Of a stretch of DNA of 64,000 nt, positions 1 to 7,588 are shown one piece after another. The position numbers were made by a program, and so were the translations under genes. The notes under the pieces are model-generated. The model did no database searches, was not told the origin of the DNA, and saw only the letters and a program-made list of their open reading frames with translations. Where the stretch lies: assembly GCA_964469565.1 (NCBI GenBank), contig CAYXZD010000020.1, forward strand, positions 1 through 64,000. The letters are read 5' to 3'. The first letter of the stretch is position 1. Every line of letters starts with the position of its first letter. This DNA comes from GCA-2720975 sp964469565 (GTDB taxonomy: Bacteria; Planctomycetota; UBA1135; GCA-002686595).

Positions 1-817
1 CACCTGCCCCAGACGCGAGCGCCCAGGCCCGGCCGGGGTCCTCGAACTCCACCGCAGAATGACAGGCATCCAAACACACGCCTAGGTGACGCCCAGCAAG
101 GATCCGTGCTTGGGCAGAATCACGGCCCGCCGATTTCAATTCCCGCTCCAAACGATGACGGGCCACGATGAGGAACTCAGCTAGGGCCGCCGTGGTTGGG
201 GAACTGGCAAAGGGCTCCGCCTCAAGGGAGAGCACGATGGGCGCGCCGTCGCTGGATGGGTGGGTGGCCAGTTGCGCGAGCTGCAATCCCACTCGGGCCA
301 TGCCATCAGCACACGCCTTGAGCTCACTGCGATCCGTCACCCACGGGCCGTAACTACCCGGGTGCGTGCTGATGGAAAGGTGGCCGAGGGGATCGCCTGG
401 AACACGGGCCGCCGTCAGGGCCCGGGCGATCTGGGCCACATGAAGGGTGTATTGCTCACGCTCAGGTTCGGCCCAGGTGGGACGGTAGACCGATTCCTTC
501 AAGCCCTTGGCATGGAAGCCTCCGAAGGGGAATGCGTTGTAGGTAAACGGGTCAAGCTGCTCCCCCGCAAGCCAATGGGCGAGGTCAGCGAGGTCGGCCG
601 AGCCTTCTGGGGAACACAGTTGAGCCGCGAGGGCAGCGGGGATGTGCAGACCGATTCCCAGGGCGCGCGGAGCCGTGTCGCGCAGACGCTCGCGCAGGGG
701 CACGGCCACCTCCGCGAGAGCGTGCCGCAACTCAGGGAGCGTCTCCACCGGCAGGACATTTGTACAAAAACCCAAGCGCACGCGACGGCCCGGGTGATTG
801 GGGTGGATCCATGCCAT
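1..817 (-). CDS. eboE: EboE-type metabolite traffic protein, 3' end cut by window edge
   Basis: The gene reads leftward off the window, so only the N-terminal 272 codons are seen. The start is fixed: the ATG at 817 follows an in-frame TAG by one codon, and EboE proteins begin right at this point. Visible motifs are the opening LGFCTNVLPVETLPEL, then a LGIGLHIPA strand, the stretch FTYNAFPFGGFH and, further on, STHPGSYG, which match the TIM-barrel (AP-endonuclease-like) fold of EboE. The family belongs to the ebo cluster, which is tied to moving a terpenoid or other lipid-like metabolite to the periplasm in cyanobacteria and other bacteria. The other ebo genes, if present, lie to the left. The gene is 52 bp downstream of the Trm112-type gene on the same strand, so the two may be co-transcribed. 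Family call is from motif recall; the substrate is unknown. Confidence 0.72.
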   Translation of the reverse strand, partial: MAWIHPNHPGRRVRLGFCTNVLPVETLPELRHALAEVAVPLRERLRDTAPRALGIGLHIPAALAAQLCSPEGSADLADLAHWLAGEQLDPFTYNAFPFGGFHAKGLKESVYRPTWAEPEREQYTLHVAQIARALTAARVPGDPLGHLSISTHPGSYGPWVTDRSELKACADGMARVGLQLAQLATHPSSDGAPIVLSLEAEPFASSPTTAALAEFLIVARHRLERELKSAGRDSAQARILAGRHLGVCLDACHSAVEFEDPGRAWALASGAG

Positions 818-869
818 GGGCTAGGGAATCGAAACAGGCGTTTGGGTCCGGGGGACCTACAAACCTGGA

Positions 870-1118
870 TTAGCTAAGGGGAATGCCCTCGTCCACCAAC
901 AAGACCGGGATGGTATCCCGCACGGGATAAGCGATTCCGCCGTCCTCGCGGATGAGCGCACCGTCGAGGGCATCCTTCACCGCCTCACCCCCCACATTGG
1001 TGCAGGAGCCGGCAGCCACGCGCTCATTGATAGCAGCAAGGGCCGCCTCGTCTGCCTCGGCGAGGGGCTGGTGGGTCTCGGGGCAAGCTAGGATCTTGAG
1101 CAGGTCAGGGTCAATCAC
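870..1118 (-). CDS. Trm112/YcaR family protein
   Basis: An 82-residue protein starting with GTG. It has the family layout: N-terminal DPDLLKILACPETHQPL, a middle insert rich in Ala, and the C-terminal IAYPVRDTIPVLLVDEGI strand-loop. Family members (bacterial YcaR) are small one-domain proteins; the archaeal and eukaryotic Trm112 proteins activate methyltransferases, while the bacterial role is unclear. Only the first Cys-Pro of the zinc knuckle remains, and the usual second Cys of CPxC is Thr, so metal binding is unlikely. It sits just upstream of the eboE-like gene on the same strand. Confidence 0.85.
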   Translation of the reverse strand: MIDPDLLKILACPETHQPLAEADEAALAAINERVAAGSCTNVGGEAVKDALDGALIREDGGIAYPVRDTIPVLLVDEGIPLS

Positions 1119-1629
1119 GGGGAGTTCTGGGTAGAGGGAGCGGGGGCAGGTGAGGGGGGCAGGTGAAGGGGGTCACAGAATAACGAGGCCGCTCCCCCCG
1201 GGGAATCCCAGAGGACTGACCTGCTTCCCTGTGGTTTTTCAGTCGGGGAACACCCTCTAAGTGTAATGGACGGGCCACCGGCTTCATCCCACAAGTGGCC
1301 GAGCAAGCCCCCCACACCCCCACAGACCCCAACGAAAGCCGGGCTGACATCCGTCCAGACAATGCGCAGGAACTCTCAATCGCAAGAACCACAGGGAAGC
1401 AGGTCAGTCCCAGCGGTGGTCGCTTGAGGAGGCCCACGGTCCCATCCTCAACAAAGCACCCAGGGAGGGAAGCCTGCAAGCCTCCCCCTGACTGCACTTT
1501 GACCCCTATTTGAGCCCTACGCCAACCGTCGAATCCAGCCATACGCTCAAGTGCGACCATCAAGTACGCACTACGCCCGGGGGATCCCCTTCCCAAGGGG
1601 TTCTAGTGTCCATCCTACGACCCATGGGT
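1119..1629. other. intergenic, no gene recognised
   Basis: About 510 bp between the start of the minus-strand Trm112 gene and the first assembly gap. The open frames here have no recognisable protein features. It contains a near-direct repeat of a purine-rich 11-mer at about 1144-1170 and a short GC hairpin (CCCCTT-CCC-AAGGGG) near 1588-1602. It probably holds the promoter of the minus-strand pair and, further right, upstream sequence of the cytochrome operon, but I see no convincing -35/-10 pair. Confidence 0.5.
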
Positions 1630-1729
1630 NNNNNNNNNNNNNNNNNNNNNNNNNNNNNNNNNNNNNNNNNNNNNNNNNNNNNNNNNNNNNNNNNNNNNNN
1701 NNNNNNNNNNNNNNNNNNNNNNNNNNNNN
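1630..1729. other. assembly gap (100 N)
   Basis: Exactly 100 N, the usual placeholder for a scaffold gap of unknown size. It removes the 5' end of the tetraheme cytochrome gene and any export signal it carries. Confidence 0.99.
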
Positions 1730-2349
1730 ACAGTATGCCCGAACTCGGAGGCGTCACGATCGACCCGCAGGATATCGAAGTGCGCTCCATGCGCGAGCTC
1801 TACCCTACGCCCGCCACGACCCACGTCGGCTCCTACGACATGAGCTGCGTGGAATGTCACGGACTGTTTGAGTCCCCACAGGATCCACCCGCACAACTCG
1901 CTCAACATCAACACATCGTCCTCGATCACGGGATGAATGATCGCTGCCTCAACTGCCATAGCCGTGAGGACCGCGCGCAACTCGTGCTGCACGGTGAAAA
2001 GAGCCTCTCCTTCGACGAGGTAGAACAACTGTGCGCGAAGTGCCACGGCCCCACCTATCGCGACTGGGAGCGCGGCATCCACGGACGCACCAATGGATAT
2101 TGGGACGAGAATGAGGGGGAGCAGGTGCGCTTGACATGCACACAGTGCCACGACCCCCACGCACCTGCCTTCCCCGGCATCGCGCCATTGCCTGGGCCAC
2201 AAACCTTGCGCATGGGTGATCAGAGTCCCCACCACGGACACTTGGGGGATCCCAGCGATCCATCGAAGCACAGTCCATTGCAACGGGCTTACGGGCCCCA
2301 CCACGGCTCCGCCAGCCCTGCGGTCCACCCCGAACATACGCCTGGCTAG
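1730..2349 (+). CDS. tetraheme c-type cytochrome, 5' end lost in gap
   Basis: The visible 206 codons hold four CxxCH heme sites: CVECH, CLNCH, CAKCH and CTQCH. Several extra His residues lie between them, including the runs HQH and HGRTNGYW, as expected for bis-His hemes. The product should be a periplasmic electron carrier; any signal peptide or membrane anchor would be in the gap. It ends 11 bp before the ferredoxin gene and is the first visible gene of the respiratory cluster. By position it could serve as the NrfB-like or quinol-dehydrogenase-linked relay to the octaheme enzyme encoded downstream. The tail is Pro/His/Ser-rich and low in complexity. An ATG at 1735 is in frame but is unlikely to be the real start for an exported cytochrome. 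Confidence 0.88.
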
Positions 2350-2360
2350 GAGTCTGGATC

Positions 2361-3371
2361 ATGAGCCCTGAAGACGCCAAGAAGCCGACCGAAACGGAAT
2401 ACATCGACACGGGCCGCCGCAGTTTTCTGCGCAACAGCGCCACGGCCGTGGGAGCCGTCTCCGCGGTCGCCGCCGCCTTGAGCCCCCTCAAGGACATGGA
2501 CCCCGACGATCTCCCCACGATCGAGAAGTTTCTCCAAAAGCACTACAAGGAGATGAGCCCCGAGGATCTCGAAGAAACGCTTCAACGCATTACCCAAGAG
2601 GTCAAGAAGCGGCACGGGGTCGATGCCAACGTCTCGGCCCCTGAAGCCATGGACGGCGTTGAATTCGTCTATGCCTTGAACATCTCCCGTTGCGTTGGTT
2701 GCCGCAAATGCGTACACGCCTGCGTCGGCGAAAACAACCAAAGTCGTTCACCTGAGGTGCAGTACATCAGCGTGCTCGAAATGCCCAACGGGACACTGGA
2801 CCTGGAAAAGGGCACCTGCCACTACGAACACGAGAACGTTCCCGCAGCGGACAGCTTCTACCTGCCCATCCAATGCCACCAGTGCGCCAATGCGCCCTGC
2901 GTCAAGGTCTGTCCCGTGGGAGCCACCTGGACCGAACCCGACGGCATCACGGTTGTCGACTATGACTGGTGCATTGGCTGTCGCTATTGCGAAGCAGCCT
3001 GCCCCTATTCCGCCCGGCGTTTCAACTTCACCGAACCGTCCGTGCCCTCGGGAGAAGTCAATCCCGACATGAGCTACCTCTCTAATCGTCCGCGCGAACA
3101 GGGCGTGATGGAGAAATGCCACTTCTGCCTGCAGCGCACGCGTGAGGGCCAGCTGCCCGCCTGCTTGGAAGTGTGCCCAGTCGGGGCACGCAAATTCGGC
3201 AACGTGCTCGACCCCGAGAGCGAAGTCGCTCAGATACTACGCACCAAACGCATCCTGATCCTCAAGGAAGAGCTCGGCACACTGCCACGCTTCTTCTACT
3301 ACTTCGACGAGCGCCGGCCCCGCAGCGACGACTTCGACGCAACGATGGATTCCGGGGGGCAGCAGCGATGA
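2361..3371 (+). CDS. Tat-exported 4Fe-4S ferredoxin subunit (NrfC/HybA/DsrO type)
   Basis: This 336-residue protein has a twin-arginine signal (GRRSFLRN, Arg19-Arg20, then a hydrophobic Ala/Val stretch to about residue 42). After a helical linker come four Cys clusters typical of four [4Fe-4S] centres: CVGCRKCVHAC, CHQCANAPCVKVC, CIGCRYCEAAC, and CHFCLQRTREGQLPAC with LEVCP. This is the electron-wire subunit that pairs with NrfD-type membrane proteins on the periplasmic side. A GGAG-like site (AGGAG at 2348-2352) overlapping the previous stop precedes the ATG. It overlaps the NrfD gene by 4 bp. Family type is clear; the choice among NrfC, HybA and DsrO names is not decidable by eye. Confidence 0.9.
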   Translation: MSPEDAKKPTETEYIDTGRRSFLRNSATAVGAVSAVAAALSPLKDMDPDDLPTIEKFLQKHYKEMSPEDLEETLQRITQEVKKRHGVDANVSAPEAMDGVEFVYALNISRCVGCRKCVHACVGENNQSRSPEVQYISVLEMPNGTLDLEKGTCHYEHENVPAADSFYLPIQCHQCANAPCVKVCPVGATWTEPDGITVVDYDWCIGCRYCEAACPYSARRFNFTEPSVPSGEVNPDMSYLSNRPREQGVMEKCHFCLQRTREGQLPACLEVCPVGARKFGNVLDPESEVAQILRTKRILILKEELGTLPRFFYYFDERRPRSDDFDATMDSGGQQR

Positions 3372-4624
3372 GAGAGTACATGCGTTTCCTCTATCGCTGC
3401 TTCCGGGTCAGTTTCGTAGGCGATCGGCGTTACTACACCTGGATGATGTGCCTGTCGGCCGTCAGCCTGCTGGGCCTCAATGCCTACGCCAAACAACTGG
3501 TGGACGGGCTCGCCACCACCGGTATGACCGACCAGGTTTCCTGGGGCCTGTACATCGCCAACTTTACGTTCCTCGTGGGCATGGCCGCCGCCGCAGCCAT
3601 GTTGGTCATCCCGGTGTACATCTACCGCAACCGAGAACTGCACGACTTGGTCATCTTCGGGGAGTTGCTGGCCGTGGCGGCGATCTTGATGTGCCTGATG
3701 TTTGTGACGGTCGACCTCGGTCGTCCCGATCGATTCCATCATCTGCTGCTAAAGTTCAATTTCCCCATGTCCATGCTGGCTTGGGACGTGATCGTACTCA
3801 ACGGCTACCTGCTGCTGAACCTGCACATCTGCGGCTATCTCATCTACTGCGCCTACCGTCGCAAGAAACCCAGTCGCTCGTTCTACATTCCCTTTGTATT
3901 CGTCGCCATCGGCTGGGCCATCAGCATTCATACGGTCACGGCCTTCCTCTATGTGGGCCTGGGCGGTCGACCCTTCTGGAATTCGGCCATCATTGCCCCG
4001 CGCTTCTTGGCATCGGCCTTCGCGGCGGGTCCAGCCTTTCTGATTCTGACCCTCCAGGTCGTCGACCGGTTCACGAACTACGAGGTCCCACGCAAGGCAC
4101 TCATGACCCTGACGAAAATCGTCACGGTCGCCCTGCTGATCAACATGTTCCTCTTGGCCTGCGAAGTGTTCACGGAGTTTTATACCGACTCGGCACACGG
4201 CGCCTCGGCGCGCTATCTATTCCTAGGCCTGCACGGTAAGTCCGCACTCGTGCCCTGGATCTGGACGGCCATCGGCCTCAACTCAATCGCCTTGTTCATC
4301 CTGCTGCTGCCCGTGGGGCGTCAGCTCAAATACATCGACGTGGCCTGCGTCTTCTTGATCATCGGGATCTGGATCGACAAGGGCATGGGACTGATCATCC
4401 CCGCGTTCGTTCCTACGCCCATCGGGGAAATCGTTGAGTACGCACCAACGCTCAACGAAACCCTCGTCTGTCTGGGCATCTGGGCCTTCGGGCTCATGAT
4501 CTACACGATTCTGGTGCGCGTCACGATTCCCGTGCTTTCGGGCGAACTGACAATTGACCGCTCTTACGAGCCCCATTTCCCTGCGACATCCCGTCGCTCA
4601 ACTGTGCAAGGAAACCAGCCATGA
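3368..4624 (+). CDS. nrfD: NrfD/PsrC family membrane subunit (quinol site)
   Basis: A 418-residue polytopic membrane protein with about nine to ten hydrophobic helices, starting MREYMRFLYRCFRVSFVG. The ATGA overlap with the ferredoxin stop fixes the start at 3368; the frame stays open far upstream but that part reads as an out-of-frame shadow of the ferredoxin gene. The pattern NFTFLVGMAAAAAM with a following YIYRN loop and VDLGRPDR is typical of the family, in which quinol is oxidised (or quinone reduced) and electrons pass to the ferredoxin partner. It also overlaps the octaheme gene by 4 bp, so the three gene products are very likely made together as one complex. Confidence 0.92.
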   Translation: MREYMRFLYRCFRVSFVGDRRYYTWMMCLSAVSLLGLNAYAKQLVDGLATTGMTDQVSWGLYIANFTFLVGMAAAAAMLVIPVYIYRNRELHDLVIFGELLAVAAILMCLMFVTVDLGRPDRFHHLLLKFNFPMSMLAWDVIVLNGYLLLNLHICGYLIYCAYRRKKPSRSFYIPFVFVAIGWAISIHTVTAFLYVGLGGRPFWNSAIIAPRFLASAFAAGPAFLILTLQVVDRFTNYEVPRKALMTLTKIVTVALLINMFLLACEVFTEFYTDSAHGASARYLFLGLHGKSALVPWIWTAIGLNSIALFILLLPVGRQLKYIDVACVFLIIGIWIDKGMGLIIPAFVPTPIGEIVEYAPTLNETLVCLGIWAFGLMIYTILVRVTIPVLSGELTIDRSYEPHFPATSRRSTVQGNQP

Positions 4625-6318
4625 GGTTGCCCTACGCGTTGTTGGCCGCATCCGCCGCCATTACCCCATTCTTCCTAGAATCTGAACCCCAGCTCAACGC
4701 TGGACATATTGCTGCAGAAATGGAGGTGGCCGCCTTGGCCCCGTCTGTTCCTGTCCTTGACGCAGAGGGTGCGGCCCTAGAAGCCGCCGCCCATGAAGCC
4801 CTCACCCCCGAGGCCGCAGGGATGGTGATTGCACCGGAAGGTTGCCCAGCCACCGGGACGATCCTGCCCGTGCCCCCCGAGCCCGAGGTGGCAGACGATG
4901 CCGCCCATGCGGCCCTCACGCCGGTACACAGTACCCCCCCCGCCCAGGCCATCGCCCTGCGGGAGATGAGCCGTGAAACCGCTGAGTGTGTGGAGTGCCA
5001 CAAGCGCGACAACCCATCCCTGTACCAGCAATGGGGCGTCAGCAAGCACTATCGCGCCAATGTTGGCTGCTATGAATGCCACAAGGCCCAGAAAGACGAT
5101 GTGGATGCCATCCGGCACTACGACTACACCATTTCTGTGATCGTCAGCCCGCGCGACTGCGCCCGCTGCCACAGCAAGGAAGTGGAAGAGTTTGCCGGGT
5201 CCCACCACTCGAAGGCAGGCCGCATTCTTGGATCCCTCGATAACGTCCTCGCCGAGGTCGTCGAGGGCAACAAGGGCCTCGTCACCGAGGGTTTCCCCCA
5301 AGGCGTCTCCGCGGCCGCAGTCAGCGGGTGCTGGCAGTGCCACGGTTCCCAGGTCAAGGTTCTACCCAGCGGCAAGCTGGATCCGGCCACCTGGCCCAAC
5401 ACGGGCATCGGTCGCCTCAACCCCGATGGCAGCGAAGGCTCCTGCTCAGCCTGCCACGCCCGTCACTCGTTCTCCGCGGAACAGGCACGGCATCCCGACA
5501 ACTGTGGCAAGTGCCACATGGGACCGGACCACCCCCAGAAAGAGGTGTACGAGGAGTCCAAGCACGGCATCGCGTTCCGAGCCAACCTGGACAAGATGAA
5601 TATGGACTCGGCCAAGTGGATCGTGGGCGAGGACTACTCGGCCGCCCCCACCTGCGCCACGTGCCATATGTCCGCCACGCGCAATCAGCCCGTGACCCAC
5701 GACATCGGTATGCGCATCAGCTGGAACAACCGGCCTAAGATCTCCGTGCGGCCCGAGGTGGCCGACGCGAAGATGGGGCTACCCGGCGCGGCAGTCAACT
5801 GGCAGACCCGCCGACAAAGCATGAAGGATGTGTGCCTCAACTGTCACAACCAGTCTTGGGTGGACAACTTCTACATCCAGTACGACGGTCTCATTGACCT
5901 CTACAACGAAAAGTACGCCAAACCCGGTTTGGCACTTTACAACGCCGCCAAGCCGCTACTGAAACCAGTGAAATTCGGTAACAAGATCGACTTCATCTGG
6001 TTCGAACTGTGGCACCACGAAGGGCGTCGAGCCCGGCACGCTGCCGCCATGATGGGTCCGGACTACACCCATTGGCACGGTACGTATGACTTGGCCAAGA
6101 ACTTCTATACGGAGTACATCCCCGAACTCGAAGAGCTCGCTGAAAAGCACCTGCACTCCGAGGACGCCGAAAAGAAAGCAGCTGCCGAGGCACTGCACAA
6201 GAAGATCGAAGAGGTCCTCGCCACCGATGACCACAAGTGGTTCATCGGCGAGATGGACCCAGAAGAAGCAGCCCGCCGCGCGGCCGCTGCCAAGGAGTTC
6301 AAGGAGCGCTACAAGTAG
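4621..6318 (+). CDS. octaheme c-type cytochrome, hydroxylamine oxidoreductase-like
   Basis: A 565-residue exported cytochrome. It has a short hydrophobic N-terminus (residues 3-18), an Ala/Pro/Glu-rich linker to about residue 115, then eight CxxCH sites at about residues 123, 150, 180, 237, 275, 295, 345 and 405. The spacing and the C-terminal helical part (WHHEGRRARHAAAM, DYTHWHGTYDLAKNFY at about 481-496) resemble the HAO family rather than NrfA. No CxxCK site is present, which argues against octaheme nitrite reductase. Family members oxidise hydroxylamine or hydrazine, or run in the reductive direction on nitrite and hydroxylamine. The link to NrfD and ferredoxin genes suggests a quinol-driven reductase, which is inference. 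Whether Tyr482 can form the heme-Tyr crosslink of oxidative HAO cannot be decided without alignment. The tail is Ala/Glu/Lys-rich. Confidence 0.82.
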   Translation: MRLPYALLAASAAITPFFLESEPQLNAGHIAAEMEVAALAPSVPVLDAEGAALEAAAHEALTPEAAGMVIAPEGCPATGTILPVPPEPEVADDAAHAALTPVHSTPPAQAIALREMSRETAECVECHKRDNPSLYQQWGVSKHYRANVGCYECHKAQKDDVDAIRHYDYTISVIVSPRDCARCHSKEVEEFAGSHHSKAGRILGSLDNVLAEVVEGNKGLVTEGFPQGVSAAAVSGCWQCHGSQVKVLPSGKLDPATWPNTGIGRLNPDGSEGSCSACHARHSFSAEQARHPDNCGKCHMGPDHPQKEVYEESKHGIAFRANLDKMNMDSAKWIVGEDYSAAPTCATCHMSATRNQPVTHDIGMRISWNNRPKISVRPEVADAKMGLPGAAVNWQTRRQSMKDVCLNCHNQSWVDNFYIQYDGLIDLYNEKYAKPGLALYNAAKPLLKPVKFGNKIDFIWFELWHHEGRRARHAAAMMGPDYTHWHGTYDLAKNFYTEYIPELEELAEKHLHSEDAEKKAAAEALHKKIEEVLATDDHKWFIGEMDPEEAARRAAAAKEFKERYK

Positions 6319-6354
6319 CCCCTTGAATGAAACCCCGTCCCCCCCGGGACAGGT

Positions 6355-6403
6355 GGAGCCCGTCTGACGCTTGGGAAGAGAGATCCAGCGAACGACGGGC
6401 TCC
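6355..6403 (+). terminator. possible terminator after the octaheme gene
   Basis: A perfect 10-bp inverted repeat, GGAGCCCGTC at 6355-6364 and GACGGGCTCC at 6394-6403, followed by TTTGTGT. The 29-base loop is long and the T run short, so this is a candidate only. It lies 36 bp past the octaheme stop, where an operon end is expected. Confidence 0.4.
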
Positions 6404-6418
6404 TTTGTGTCCGCACCC

Positions 6419-6518
6419 NNNNNNNNNNNNNNNNNNNNNNNNNNNNNNNNNNNNNNNNNNNNNNNNNNNNNNNNNNNNNNNNNNNNNNNNNNNNNNNNNN
6501 NNNNNNNNNNNNNNNNNN
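6419..6518. other. assembly gap (100 N)
   Basis: Second 100-N scaffold gap. It removes the 5' end of the following gene. Together with the gap at 1630-1729 it brackets the respiratory cluster, so order and distance across both sides rest on scaffolding. Confidence 0.99.
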
Positions 6519-7559
6519 CCTTGCACAGCCCAAATCGAGTTTCCCGATGGCTCCGCAGCCAAGGCATGGGCCGGGGTTGGGTCGGTCACGCGCCCTAGGG
6601 AGCTCGCCCCCCCATTGCTCCAAACCTGCAAACCTAGCGCGCCCGGCCAAGCCTGGGACTGGACGCGCCCCTTGCACTGGAACCTGTGGGCCAAGGCTCT
6701 CCAGCAAGAGGCGCGGGAGAGCGATCCCGCAGCCCGTGCCACACTGTGCATCCTCGCCCGCGCTCAGGGGCGCATGGGTGACGCATGGAAACACTACGAG
6801 CGGCTGGGAGCAGACCCCGCTTGGGTGGCCGCCGTTACCCACTATCTGCTTCCGGGGGCTCCCCTCGACTCCAAGGTCCTCATGGGCGGTGTTCTTGCCC
6901 CACTACCCAATGGTGTGCTCCTAAGGCCCTGCCTTCCGCCCCTTCCTGAACTGAAAGAAGGTCAGGTGCCGGCCCTTCCCGGTGGGGTCCTCTGGCGCAA
7001 GGCCAGCGTGCGCCACATGCGCATTGGGGAAGCTTGGGTCGACCTCACGATCAGCGTGGAGGATAGCGGCGTCCAAATCGATGTGGCCCACAGGGGAGGC
7101 CAGCCGGCCCGGGTCTCCATCGTGATTCCCGAGCCCGAAGGCTACGAAATCCGCCTTGAGTACCTCGATTGGATGCAAACCGAAAGCCTGCGCCAGCCGA
7201 TCGTAGTGGACCTCAAGCCTGGCGAGGAACCCCACACCCTTTGGGGGCGCATGATGCCCGCCCCAAAGGCCCGCCCCACCCCGAAGCCCGGCCACTTGCC
7301 CGCAGGATTACGCGAAGAGGGACTCTTCCTCGAACTCCCCGAATCAGATCCCCAGCTCCCGCAACTCCAGGCCATCAGCCAGACCCTCGCGGACCTCCTC
7401 AAGATCCCCGTCTCCCTGGGCTCGAGTGATCATCACAAGGCTGCATGGACGGGCACGCGTATGGTCCTTGGCCCCGGTCCCGAACGGGCAAGTCAGTTGG
7501 TCTGGCTCGCTGCAGCCACCGAGTCATTCCTTCTCCCCGCGTTCGATCAACAGCGATAG
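6519..7559 (+). CDS. hypothetical protein, 5' end lost in gap
   Basis: The frame is open from the gap edge for 346 codons. I do not recognise the family. The part at about 45-115 of the visible protein reads as two TPR-like helical pairs (LHWNLWAKALQQEA, LCILARAQGRMGDAWKHYERLG). The middle is beta-rich (VRHMRIGEAWVDLTISVEDSG, then VSIVIPEPEGYEIRLEY), and a Pro/Lys-rich linker leads to a last domain of about 90 residues. No membrane segment is visible in the remaining part. It is followed after 29 bp by the SGNH hydrolase gene on the same strand. Codon choice looks like that of its neighbours, so it is probably a real gene. Confidence 0.7.
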   Translation, partial: PCTAQIEFPDGSAAKAWAGVGSVTRPRELAPPLLQTCKPSAPGQAWDWTRPLHWNLWAKALQQEARESDPAARATLCILARAQGRMGDAWKHYERLGADPAWVAAVTHYLLPGAPLDSKVLMGGVLAPLPNGVLLRPCLPPLPELKEGQVPALPGGVLWRKASVRHMRIGEAWVDLTISVEDSGVQIDVAHRGGQPARVSIVIPEPEGYEIRLEYLDWMQTESLRQPIVVDLKPGEEPHTLWGRMMPAPKARPTPKPGHLPAGLREEGLFLELPESDPQLPQLQAISQTLADLLKIPVSLGSSDHHKAAWTGTRMVLGPGPERASQLVWLAAATESFLLPAFDQQR

Positions 7560-7588
7560 ACCGCTCCATCCAGGCCCCCCCCAGTTCA

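Noticed and set aside
260..877. 205-codon plus-strand open frame
   Set aside because: It is the antisense shadow of the EboE-type gene; the minus strand shows clear family motifs, the plus frame shows none.
1111..1596. 161-codon minus-strand frame over the intergenic region
   Set aside because: Low-complexity Gly/Pro/Ser composition with no domain pattern; it overlaps the Trm112 start and probably arises from high GC.
1510..2349. continuous frame through the first gap
   Set aside because: The part left of the N run has no relation to a cytochrome, and the gap size is unknown, so frame continuity is a chance result. Only the part right of the gap was kept.
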